Shown piece by piece: positions 57,591 to 64,000 of a stretch of 64,000 nucleotides of DNA (the stretch's first letter is position 1; each line of letters starts with the position of its first letter). Below the pieces are notes generated by a model that was not told where the DNA came from, did not search any database, and saw nothing but the letters and a program-made list of their open reading frames with translations. Source of the DNA: Calidifontimicrobium sp035325925 (GTDB lineage Bacteria; Pseudomonadota; Gammaproteobacteria; Burkholderiales; Burkholderiaceae_C); contig NZ_DAOKZA010000004.1 in the NCBI RefSeq assembly GCF_035325925.1, forward strand, positions 1 to 64,000, written 5' to 3'. The position numbers and the translations under genes were made by a program.

Positions 57591-58202
57591 TCAGTGGCTG
57601 GCGGCGTGCCGAGCGCGTCGGAGGCGCGCCGCTGCGACAAGCACCAAGGCCGGCGCGAGCAGCGCGAGCGTGCCCGGCTCGGGCACCGACGGTGGCGGTG
57701 CCGTCGGGACCGTGAAGCCGGGATCCTGGCCTTGCCGACCGTCGATCGTCTCGAACAGGATCCACGCCAGCACGCCGTCGCCGGTCACGCCGTCGAACAG
57801 GCCGGGGTAGAAGCCGGCGACGTCGTCGACGAGGCCTTGATCGTTGAACACGAACCCGGCGAGGATGAACGACAGCGTGTCGAGGTCGCCCGCGGCGAAC
57901 TGCGCGCCGAAGATGCCGGAGCTGCCATCACCGGGATCGACGACCTGAACCACGTTCGGGTCGAACGCCAGGTCGAAGGTCCATTCCTGCAGCCCGCTGG
58001 CGCCCGAGACCTCGACCGGCAGCAGGAACTGGCCGTCCTGCAGTGTCAGCAGCAGGGGGTCCGGCACGGCCGTGGTCGGTGTGCCCGGTGCGACGACGGT
58101 GGCGTGCGCCGCGCCCGCGACGATCGCCCCCGAGACGACCCAGCCCAGGACGCGATGCCGCCACACGCGGGCGACCGAACCCTTCACCCACTCGCACCCC
58201 AT
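57591..58202 (-). CDS. PEP-CTERM protein with cohesin-like domain
   Basis: This secreted protein has 203 residues. The signal region is VLGWVVSGAIVAGAAHA. The mature domain (FLLPVEVSGASGLQEWTFDLAFDPNVVQVV) resembles the cohesin/dockerin-partner type beta sandwich often found in PEP-CTERM proteins. The C terminus SVPEPGTLALLAPALVLVAAARLRRARH is a canonical VPEP sorting signal with membrane helix and basic tail. I chose the ATG at 58202, with GGGAG upstream, over one at 58229. A direct-repeat element lies 140 bases upstream. Confidence 0.88.
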   Translation of the reverse strand: MGCEWVKGSVARVWRHRVLGWVVSGAIVAGAAHATVVAPGTPTTAVPDPLLLTLQDGQFLLPVEVSGASGLQEWTFDLAFDPNVVQVVDPGDGSSGIFGAQFAAGDLDTLSFILAGFVFNDQGLVDDVAGFYPGLFDGVTGDGVLAWILFETIDGRQGQDPGFTVPTAPPPSVPEPGTLALLAPALVLVAAARLRRARHAASH

Positions 58203-58341
58203 CGCGCCACTCCCTCGCCAGTGCTTCACATGGGACGCCGAGATCCGAGGACCTGAGCCGGCGCAACGTGCCGGACCGACCCCGGGGCTTCGACGATGCC
58301 CGCCGACTCGGCGGGCGTGGAGGCAATGTCGTCGGCGTCGC

Positions 58342-58361
58342 CTGACGGATCACCTACCGAT
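58342..58361. promoter_or_regulatory. Direct-repeat element, site 2
   Basis: ACGGATCACCTACCGAT matches site 1 (55759-55775) at 16 of 17 bases, and the flanking CCT is shared apart from a one-base insertion. It lies 140 bases upstream of the cohesin-like PEP-CTERM gene and close to the regulator gene. Confidence 0.45.
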
Positions 58362-58380
58362 CGGGGTGCGCCCCGCGATC

Positions 58381-58391
58381 GGGGGGGGGGG
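58381..58391 (+). repeat. G11 homopolymer
   Basis: Eleven consecutive G residues lie upstream of the PEP-CTERM gene and 29 bases from the regulator's stop codon. Such tracts can change length by slippage, or be miscounted in sequencing. Confidence 0.7.
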
Positions 58392-58419
58392 CGACGGGTC
58401 GGCGGCGTGCGTCGAAGTC

Positions 58420-61329
58420 CTATCGCGCCGGCACCGGGGTGCCGTCGCCGGACCACGGCTGCATGCGCCGCGCATGGCGCTCGCGTGGCGTCACGGTCCA
58501 CGGCGCGGCCTGCAGCGGCAGCAGCGCGAGGTCGGCATGCTGCCGCGCCCAGGCCGCCAGTGCCGCGTGACCCTGCCACTGCGTGGGCGACGAGTCGGCC
58601 AGGCGTCGCAGCGTCCACAGGTCGCAACCGATGCGCGGGGCGTCCAGGTACACCGCGCCGGCCTCCAGCCGCAGGGCGTTGCCGTGTTCGCCCAGCAGCT
58701 TGCGCAGGCGGTGCAGCGCCGCGTCGAACGACTTGCGCGCCGCGTCGCCGTCGAGCTCGGGCCACAGGTCGTCGACGAGCTGCGCCACCGGCACCGGCGC
58801 CGGGCCGTGCACGGCCAGCGCCTGCAGCAGTTCCAGCGGGCGCTTCTGCACCTTGCCCTCGAAGGTCAGCGGCCGGCCGTCGATCACCACCGCGAAGCCG
58901 CCGAGCAGTTGCAGGCGCAGCGGGTGCGGCCAGTCGGGTGCGATCGTGTCGGCCGGGGCCGGCAGCGCGCGGCGGCGGATCCAGCGCTGCACGAAGGCCG
59001 GCTCGACGCCGTGCGCCAGCGCCGCGGCGGCGGTCTCGCCGAGCAGGGCGTCGGTGCCGAGCGCCGGGTGGACGATGTCGTGGCGTGCCAGCCGCGCGAT
59101 CGCCTCGGCCAGCGCGGCGGCCTCGCCGGCGGTGTCGCCGCGCCGGCGCGCCAGCCAGGCGCGCAGGTCGTGCAGGTGGAAGTCGACCATCGCGCTGCCG
59201 GCGCGCGCGGCGACGTCGTGCAGCTCCGCCAGCGTGGCCTCAACGTCGGCGTCGTGGTGGCGCCGGCGGTGCGCCAGCGCCTGCGCGATCCAGCCGAAGG
59301 CCTCGCACACCGGGCTGCGGATCGCACGCGCGGCGTCGATCGCGGCGCGCGAGTGCGTCAGCATCGCCGGCACGTCGTCGCGCCACGCGGCCAGCCACGC
59401 GGCCTGGAACGCGGCGTGCCAGACCTCGGTGAGCTGCGTCGGCAGCATCGCCGCACGCGCCTCGGCGAGCAGCGCCTCGGCCGCGCCCAGCTCACCGGCG
59501 GCGAGCTGCGCGTCGTTGGCGAGCAGGCGGTGGTAGGTGTCGAGCCCGTGGATGCCGCACTGCCGTGCCGTGGCCAGCAGGCGTTGCAGCACCGCACCCG
59601 CGTCGGCCAGTCGTGCCTGCGCCCAGCAGGCGTCGAGTTCGACCAGCCCCCAGACGAGGCGGCCGTAGTCGCTGGGGGTCTGCTGCGCCACCGACGGCGC
59701 CAGCAGGTCGTGCATCGCGCCGAGCTGCTCGAACAGCCCGCTCCACAGCAGGTTGATGCCCAGCACCGAGGCCACGCGCGCGCGCAGCTGCAGCCCGATC
59801 GGTGCGTGCAGCGCGTCGAGCGCGCGTGCGCGCCAGCGCGGCAGTTCGGGGTGTGCCGGCTCGCCGACCAGCAGCGCGTAGACCACCGTCATCGCCACCT
59901 GCGCCTTGTCCTCGGCGCTGGCGAGGTCGTCGAAGCGCGGTGCGACCTCCTTCAGCTCGTCGAGCCAGCGGGTGATCGGGTAGTCGGGCGCGAAGTCGAC
60001 GAACGACAGGTACGCCAGGTGCGCCAGCGTGCGCAGCCGCGCCGCGGCGTCGCCGCGCGCCGCGTAGCCGGCCGCGGCGCGCAGCAGGTGCTCGCGCGCG
60101 CGCGCCGGCCGGCTCATCACCCACACCAGCCCGGCCCAGTACTCGAGGTCGGGGTCGCGCTCGCGCCACTCCGCCGGGAACGACGCGAGCCAGCCGCCGA
60201 GTGTGCGCAGCCGCGCCTGCGCGACCAGCCGCGGCGCCAGCGCCAGCAGCACCGGCGCGGCGCGTTCGAAGTCGCCGGCGCCGAGCAGCGCCGGCAGCGC
60301 CGACTCGGCGTCGCCGGCGTCGGCCAGCGCGCGCGCCGCGTCGCGCCGCAGCGCCGCGAGCTCGGCGCCGGGCAGCGTGTCCTCGGCGTGGCGGCGCAGG
60401 AAGTCGCGGATCAGCGGGTGCAGCACGTGCCGCGGTGCGCCGCCGAGCTCGGTGAGCACGAACAGACCGCGCCGCGCGAACCGCTCGAGCATCGCCGTCG
60501 TGCCTTCCAGCCGCGGCCAGGCGCGTTCGAGCGCGGCGCCCACGTAGGGCAACTGCGCGGCCAGCAGCAGCCGCCGTCGCGTCGGCTCGTCGAAGGCCGG
60601 CCACACCTCGTGCGCCAGGTAGTCGCGCAGCACGTCGTCGTCGGCACCGGGAAGCCGCCCGCCCGCCAGCAGCGTCAGCGACACCGCGGCGGGCCAGCCC
60701 AGCGTGCGGCGGTGCACCGCCTCGATGTCCTGCGCCGACGCGGCGTGCCGGCGCTGCGCGAACAGCGCGCCGACCTCGTCGGGGGTCATCGCCAGCGCGT
60801 CGCTCTCGACGGTCGACAGCCGTCCTTCGACACGGGCGCGCGCCAGCGCCGGCGGCGGCGCGGCGCGCGAGGTCACGATCAGCCGCCGCCGCGCCGGTAC
60901 CGCGGCCACCGCTTCGGCGAGCACCGCCTGCAGCGCGTCGGCCACCGCCTCGGCCTCGTCGAGCACCAGCACGCCGTCGGCCGGCAGCGCGGCGAACAAG
61001 GCCGGGAAGTAGCGGCGCGCGAATGCGGCCATGTCGGGCAGCTGCTCGGCCTGCGGCACCGGCAGCCGCAGGCCGGCGGCGGCGCTGAGGTGCGCAAAGA
61101 ACCCCGCCGCGTCGGCGTCGGCGGCCGACAGGTGCAGCCACACGCAAGGCAGCCGGCGCGCGTGCACGTACGACGCCGCGAGGCTGCTCTTGCCGTAGCC
61201 GGCCGGCGCGGCGAGCCAGACGCAGCCGCCGGCGTCGAGCCGCTGCAGCAGCCGCTCGCGCGCGACGATGCCCGAGGCGGCCGGTGGGCCGGCGGTGCCC
61301 ACCGGGTCGGTCGCGGGGGTACTGCGCAT
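58420..61329 (-). CDS. Large SARP/MalT-like ATPase transcriptional activator
   Basis: This is a 969-residue STAND-type regulator. The N-terminal ATPase (about 20-300) has Walker A APAGYGKSS, Walker B GVLVLDEAEAV and the sensor ADRDLASR-like VTSRA. The middle (about 330-780) is a helical TPR-like array. The C-terminal 165 residues hold an OmpR/SARP winged helix (LRLQLLGGFAVVIDGRPLTF, then LVDDLWPELDGDAARKSFDAALHRLRKLLG). SARP proteins bind direct repeats spaced by one helical turn. It borders the secreted-protein genes and may control them. Placing the DNA-binding domain at the C terminus is the reverse of AfsR-type SARPs. Confidence 0.9.
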   Translation of the reverse strand: MRSTPATDPVGTAGPPAASGIVARERLLQRLDAGGCVWLAAPAGYGKSSLAASYVHARRLPCVWLHLSAADADAAGFFAHLSAAAGLRLPVPQAEQLPDMAAFARRYFPALFAALPADGVLVLDEAEAVADALQAVLAEAVAAVPARRRLIVTSRAAPPPALARARVEGRLSTVESDALAMTPDEVGALFAQRRHAASAQDIEAVHRRTLGWPAAVSLTLLAGGRLPGADDDVLRDYLAHEVWPAFDEPTRRRLLLAAQLPYVGAALERAWPRLEGTTAMLERFARRGLFVLTELGGAPRHVLHPLIRDFLRRHAEDTLPGAELAALRRDAARALADAGDAESALPALLGAGDFERAAPVLLALAPRLVAQARLRTLGGWLASFPAEWRERDPDLEYWAGLVWVMSRPARAREHLLRAAAGYAARGDAAARLRTLAHLAYLSFVDFAPDYPITRWLDELKEVAPRFDDLASAEDKAQVAMTVVYALLVGEPAHPELPRWRARALDALHAPIGLQLRARVASVLGINLLWSGLFEQLGAMHDLLAPSVAQQTPSDYGRLVWGLVELDACWAQARLADAGAVLQRLLATARQCGIHGLDTYHRLLANDAQLAAGELGAAEALLAEARAAMLPTQLTEVWHAAFQAAWLAAWRDDVPAMLTHSRAAIDAARAIRSPVCEAFGWIAQALAHRRRHHDADVEATLAELHDVAARAGSAMVDFHLHDLRAWLARRRGDTAGEAAALAEAIARLARHDIVHPALGTDALLGETAAAALAHGVEPAFVQRWIRRRALPAPADTIAPDWPHPLRLQLLGGFAVVIDGRPLTFEGKVQKRPLELLQALAVHGPAPVPVAQLVDDLWPELDGDAARKSFDAALHRLRKLLGEHGNALRLEAGAVYLDAPRIGCDLWTLRRLADSSPTQWQGHAALAAWARQHADLALLPLQAAPWTVTPRERHARRMQPWSGDGTPVPAR

Positions 61330-61372
61330 CGGGGCGATGATGCCTCAGCCCGGGCATCCGGCCGGGGCGGGG

Positions 61373-62194
61373 TCAAGCGAAGCCGGCCAGCGCCTCCAGC
61401 ACGATGCGCGCGGTCTCGTCGGGCTTTTCCATCGGGTACAGGTGCGTGCCCTCGATCCAGGTGAAGCGCTCGCGGGCCAGCGCACGCGACGCCTCGAGCC
61501 CGCCCTGGCGCACCTCGAGCGACTGCGTGCCGGCGACGAAGGCCACCGGGCAGCGCGGCGGGTGGCGGCGCAGCGTGCGGCCGAGCTGGTGCGGCAGCGT
61601 GTTGTAGATGCGCGTCTCGATGTCGCGGTCGAACGCCAGCACGACGCGGCCGTCGCGTTCGACGAAGCCGGCATCGACGTAGTCGGCGAGCACACGCGCA
61701 TCCCAGCGCGCGAACGCGTGCTTGGCGGCGAAGTGCGCCTGCACCGCGGCGCGGTCGGGCCACTCGTGGCGGCGGCGCTGCGAGACCCGGCCCGGCGAGA
61801 CGCGGCGGATCAGCCCGCTGGCCTTGGCCACCTGCAGCCCGTGGGCGCGCCAGCCGGCGACCACCGGCGAGTCGAGCATCACCACGCCGCGCGCCAGGTC
61901 GGGCCGCCGGCACGCGGCCATCAGGCTGAGCAGCCCGCCCAGCGAGTGGCCGACGAGCCAGGCCGCGGCGCCGACCTCGCGTTCGACGAACTCGATCAGC
62001 TGGCGGCGCAGGTGCGGCCAGTTGCCGGTGACCGGGTACGCCGGGTCGTGCCCGAACATGTCGACCGCGTGCACCGTGTAGCCGGCGCGCCGCCAGGCGT
62101 CGAACAGCACGCGGTAGGTGCCGGCCGGAAAGCCGTTGGCGTGCGAGAACACGATCGCGCCACGGTGGCCGGCGCGCGAAGGATTCGCAGGCAC
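61373..62194 (-). CDS. Alpha/beta hydrolase
   Basis: This 273-residue serine hydrolase has the oxyanion strand IVFSHANGFPAGTY, the nucleophile elbow in WLVGHSLGGLLSL, the acid likely in FVAGTQSLE or LDSPVV, and the histidine in IEGTHLYPMEKP. It resembles esterase/epoxide hydrolase-like proteins with unknown substrates. I prefer the GTG at 62194 (PANPSRAGHRG), six bases after a CATAGT hexamer on the minus strand. An in-frame ATG at 62212 would overlap that hexamer. It lies downstream of the Anbu gene but is separated from it by repeat copy E. Confidence 0.85.
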   Translation of the reverse strand: MPANPSRAGHRGAIVFSHANGFPAGTYRVLFDAWRRAGYTVHAVDMFGHDPAYPVTGNWPHLRRQLIEFVEREVGAAAWLVGHSLGGLLSLMAACRRPDLARGVVMLDSPVVAGWRAHGLQVAKASGLIRRVSPGRVSQRRRHEWPDRAAVQAHFAAKHAFARWDARVLADYVDAGFVERDGRVVLAFDRDIETRIYNTLPHQLGRTLRRHPPRCPVAFVAGTQSLEVRQGGLEASRALARERFTWIEGTHLYPMEKPDETARIVLEALAGFA

Positions 62195-62235
62195 CGCTCG
62201 ACTATGCCGCAACGCCGCGCACGCGCGAACGCGTC

Positions 62236-62320
62236 GAGCGACCGCCGCGAATCCGGCCGCGCCGGTTCGCTGGCGGCGCCGCGTCGAGGGCGAGCGCCGA
62301 AGGTGCGACGGCGGCGGGCC
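62236..62320 (-). repeat. Dispersed 3'-flanking repeat, copy E (after the Anbu gene)
   Basis: On the minus strand it starts just after the Anbu stop: GCACCTTCGGCGC, TCGCCCTCGACGCGGCG, CCGCCAGCGAACCGG, CGCGGCCGGATTCGCGG and CGGTCGCTC. It is a diverged but complete copy. Confidence 0.65.
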
Positions 62321-62323
62321 CCG

Positions 62324-63151
62324 TCATACGATCTTCTCGCCCGGGTGCGTGATCTTGCGCATCGGCTCGTAGCGCTTCGAGTCGGCGATCAGCGGGTGCG
62401 TCGTGTCGCCGCGGTCCCAGCGCGGGTCGTCCATCGCGTCGAACACCTCGCGCAGGCGCTGGCCCCAGGTGCTGCGCACCATGTGGAAGTACGGGTTGTG
62501 CTCGTCGATGCACACGATGCGGTCGGTGCGCAACGTGCCCTCCTCGTACACCAGCAGGTCCAGCGGCAGCCCGACCGTGAGGTTGGACTTCAGCGTCGAG
62601 TCCATCGACACCAGCGCGCACTTGGCCGCCTGGTCGAGCGAGGTCCTGGGCGTGATCATGCGGTCGAGCACCGGCTTGCCGTACTTGCTCTCGCCGATCT
62701 GGAAGTAGGTCGTCTCGCGTGTGGCCTCGATGAAGTTGCCCGCCGAGTAGACGAGGAACAGGCGCATCGCCTCGCCGTTGATCTGCCCGCCGAAGATCAT
62801 GCTGGCGTTGAAGTCGATGCCGGCGCTGCGCAGCGACGGGCCGTCCTGCTCGTACACGCGGCGCACCGCGCTGCCGAGCACGCGCGTCGCGTCGAACATG
62901 CTGGTGGCGTTCCAGATCGTCAGCGGCGGCTCGTGCGGCCCGCGGTCGAGCTTCTCGACCTGCAGGATCTCGCGCACGCTCTGGCTGATGCTCAGGTTGC
63001 CCGCCGACAGCATGACCATGAAGCGCTCGCCGGGCTGCTCGTAGATCATCATCTTGCGGAAGGTGCTGATCTGGTCGAGCCCGGCGTTGGTGCGCGAGTC
63101 GGACAGGAACACGAGTCCGGCGTCGAGCCGGATGCCGACACAGTAGGTCAT
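62324..63151 (-). CDS. Anbu proteasome-like peptidase (ancestral beta subunit)
   Basis: This 275-residue member of the Ntn-hydrolase proteasome superfamily starts MTYCVGIRLDAGLVFLSDSRTNAG, the Anbu signature. Removal of Met would expose Thr as nucleophile, as in HslV, and the lysine expected for catalysis is likely in TFRKMMIYE. The later SAGNFIEATRETTYFQIGESKYGKP is also typical. Anbu forms open helical rings. Its physiological role is unsettled, with nitrogen metabolism and stress both proposed. Family members often sit beside transglutaminase, alpha-E and ATP-grasp genes, and none is here. Its start overlaps the mutS stop as ATGA. Confidence 0.93.
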   Translation of the reverse strand: MTYCVGIRLDAGLVFLSDSRTNAGLDQISTFRKMMIYEQPGERFMVMLSAGNLSISQSVREILQVEKLDRGPHEPPLTIWNATSMFDATRVLGSAVRRVYEQDGPSLRSAGIDFNASMIFGGQINGEAMRLFLVYSAGNFIEATRETTYFQIGESKYGKPVLDRMITPRTSLDQAAKCALVSMDSTLKSNLTVGLPLDLLVYEEGTLRTDRIVCIDEHNPYFHMVRSTWGQRLREVFDAMDDPRWDRGDTTHPLIADSKRYEPMRKITHPGEKIV

Positions 63152-64000
63152 GGCGTGGACTTGGCGAGGGCCTTGAGCCGGTACAGCGCGTCGAGCGCCT
63201 GGCGGGGCGTGAGCGTATCAGGGTCGAGGTCGGCCAGCGCGTCGTCCACCGGCGACGCCGCGGGCGGCGGCGCCGCCGGCGGCGGGGCGAACAGGTCGAC
63301 CTGCGCGCTGCCGCCGCGCTGCTGCGCCTCGAGCGCCTCGAGCGCGGCGCGCGCCTGACGGATCACCGCGGCCGGCATGCCGGCGAGCTGCGCCACCTGC
63401 ACGCCGTAGCTGCGGCTCGCCGGGCCGGCCTCGATCTCGTGCAGGAACACGATGTCGCGCCCCGCGCCCTCGACGGCGCTGACGTGCACGTTGATCGCGC
63501 GCGCGTGCTTCTCGGGGAACGCGGTGAGCTCGAAGTAGTGCGTCGCGAACAGCGTGAAGGCGCGGCTGCGGTCGTGCAGGTGGCTGGCGATCGCGCCGGC
63601 CAGCGCCAGCCCGTCGAAGGTGCTGGTGCCGCGGCCGATCTCGTCCATCAGCACCAGCGACTGCTCGGTGGCGGCGTGCAGGATCGCGCTGGCCTCGGTC
63701 ATCTCGAGCATGAAGGTCGACTGCGCGTTGGCCAGGTCGTCGGCGGCGCCGACGCGCGTGTGGATCGCGTCGATCGGCCCGAGCCGGCACGACGACGCCG
63801 GCACGTACGAGCCCATCGCGGCCAGCAGCACGATCAGCGCGACCTGGCGCATGTAGGTGCTCTTGCCGCCCATGTTCGGGCCGGTGATCACGAGCAGGCG
63901 CGTCTTCGCGTCTAGCCGGCAGTGGTTGGCGATGAACGGGCCGCCGCCGGTGGCCTGCAGGCGCGCCTCGACCACCGGGTGGCGGCCGGCCTCGATGTCG
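63148..64000 (-). CDS. mutS: DNA mismatch repair protein MutS (C-terminal part, cut by window edge)
   Basis: The last 283 or so residues of MutS are visible. They contain the ATPase domain with Walker A TGPNMGGKSTYMRQVA, Walker B SLVLMDEIGRGTSTFDGL and the ABC-signature side SFMLEMTEAS-like segment (STFMLEMTEASAIL). FATHYFELT and the C-terminal helix-turn-helix dimer region PAAVIRQARAALEALE follow. The short proline/alanine linker and LYRLKALA tail are normal. The N-terminal mismatch-binding domain is outside the window. It is translationally coupled to the Anbu gene. Confidence 0.96.
   Translation of the reverse strand, partial: DIEAGRHPVVEARLQATGGGPFIANHCRLDAKTRLLVITGPNMGGKSTYMRQVALIVLLAAMGSYVPASSCRLGPIDAIHTRVGAADDLANAQSTFMLEMTEASAILHAATEQSLVLMDEIGRGTSTFDGLALAGAIASHLHDRSRAFTLFATHYFELTAFPEKHARAINVHVSAVEGAGRDIVFLHEIEAGPASRSYGVQVAQLAGMPAAVIRQARAALEALEAQQRGGSAQVDLFAPPPAAPPPAASPVDDALADLDPDTLTPRQALDALYRLKALAKSTP

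Larger units (their letters stand above)
58203..58419. other. Regulatory gap between the PEP-CTERM gene and the SARP-like regulator
   Basis: The 217 bases contain the second copy of the 11-bp-period direct repeat (58342-58361), immediately followed by a GC palindromic stretch and an 11-base G run at 58381-58391. No coding frame is convincing. Confidence 0.45.

Noticed and set aside
1..64000. tRNA, rRNA, riboswitch, prophage, IS or CRISPR features
   Set aside because: I saw no cloverleaf-like segments with a conserved T-loop, no transposase or integrase other than XerD, and no repeat-spacer arrays. pnuC and thrH upstream regions show no recognisable riboswitch.

Overview
The window is a high-GC (about 70% or more) chromosomal segment of a betaproteobacterium. 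It is most likely a burkholderialean of the Rubrivivax/Leptothrix/Methylibium type. The evidence is the gene order pyrG-kdsA-(DUF1330)-eno-ftsB and dusB-fis-purH, a phasin gene with PhaR-type operator sequences, a Bug-type solute receptor, PEP-CTERM proteins and a MutL that keeps an endonuclease-like motif. Coding density is high on both strands. I see no tRNA, rRNA, insertion sequence, prophage or CRISPR array.

Layout. 1-8.1 kb: housekeeping and small metabolic genes (DUF488 fragment, GNAT-like protein, membrane protein, purH-fis-dusB, YqaA/DedA-like protein, M32 carboxypeptidase, patatin phospholipase, flavodoxin-like protein). 8.1-18.8 kb: a catabolic locus with a TetR regulator divergent from feruloyl-CoA synthase, then a crotonase, a branched-chain-type ABC transporter (substrate-binding protein, LivH, a LivM-LivG fusion, LivF) and a long acyl-CoA dehydrogenase. 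Two related palindromes in the divergent gap look like the TetR operators. Together these genes look like import, CoA activation and side-chain degradation of a phenylpropenoid-like acid. 18.8-31.6 kb: asparaginase, EamA exporter, DUF429, K+/H+ antiporter, ligase-associated helicase, paaG, phasin (promoter, operator and terminator visible), HDAC-like hydrolase, thioesterase, nitroreductase, hydroxyacid dehydrogenase, thrH. 31.7-43.5 kb: pseudouridine synthase, hydrolase lipoprotein, DUF882, L,D-transpeptidase, mutL-amidase-tsaE, queG, AEC carrier, Bug receptor, xerD. 43.6-53.5 kb: DUF2189, DUF455, gamma carbonic anhydrase, hslO, a nicotinamide riboside uptake/kinase/MOSC operon, ftsB, eno, kdsA, pyrG. 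53.6-61.3 kb: an accessory region of secreted proteins (lipoprotein, two PEP-CTERM proteins, a DUF1566 protein, an unknown) beside a large SARP/MalT-like regulator. 61.4-64 kb: alpha/beta hydrolase, the Anbu proteasome-like protease, and the end of mutS.

Three cross-cutting signals stand out. First, many genes have a TAnAAT-like -10 hexamer ending only 6-8 bases before the start codon, which predicts leaderless mRNAs. Second, a dispersed structured repeat of about 50-90 bp begins within a few bases of the stop codon of at least five unrelated genes, always in the gene's own orientation. Third, a short direct-repeat element with an 11-bp period lies upstream of two genes in the secreted-protein region beside the SARP-like regulator.
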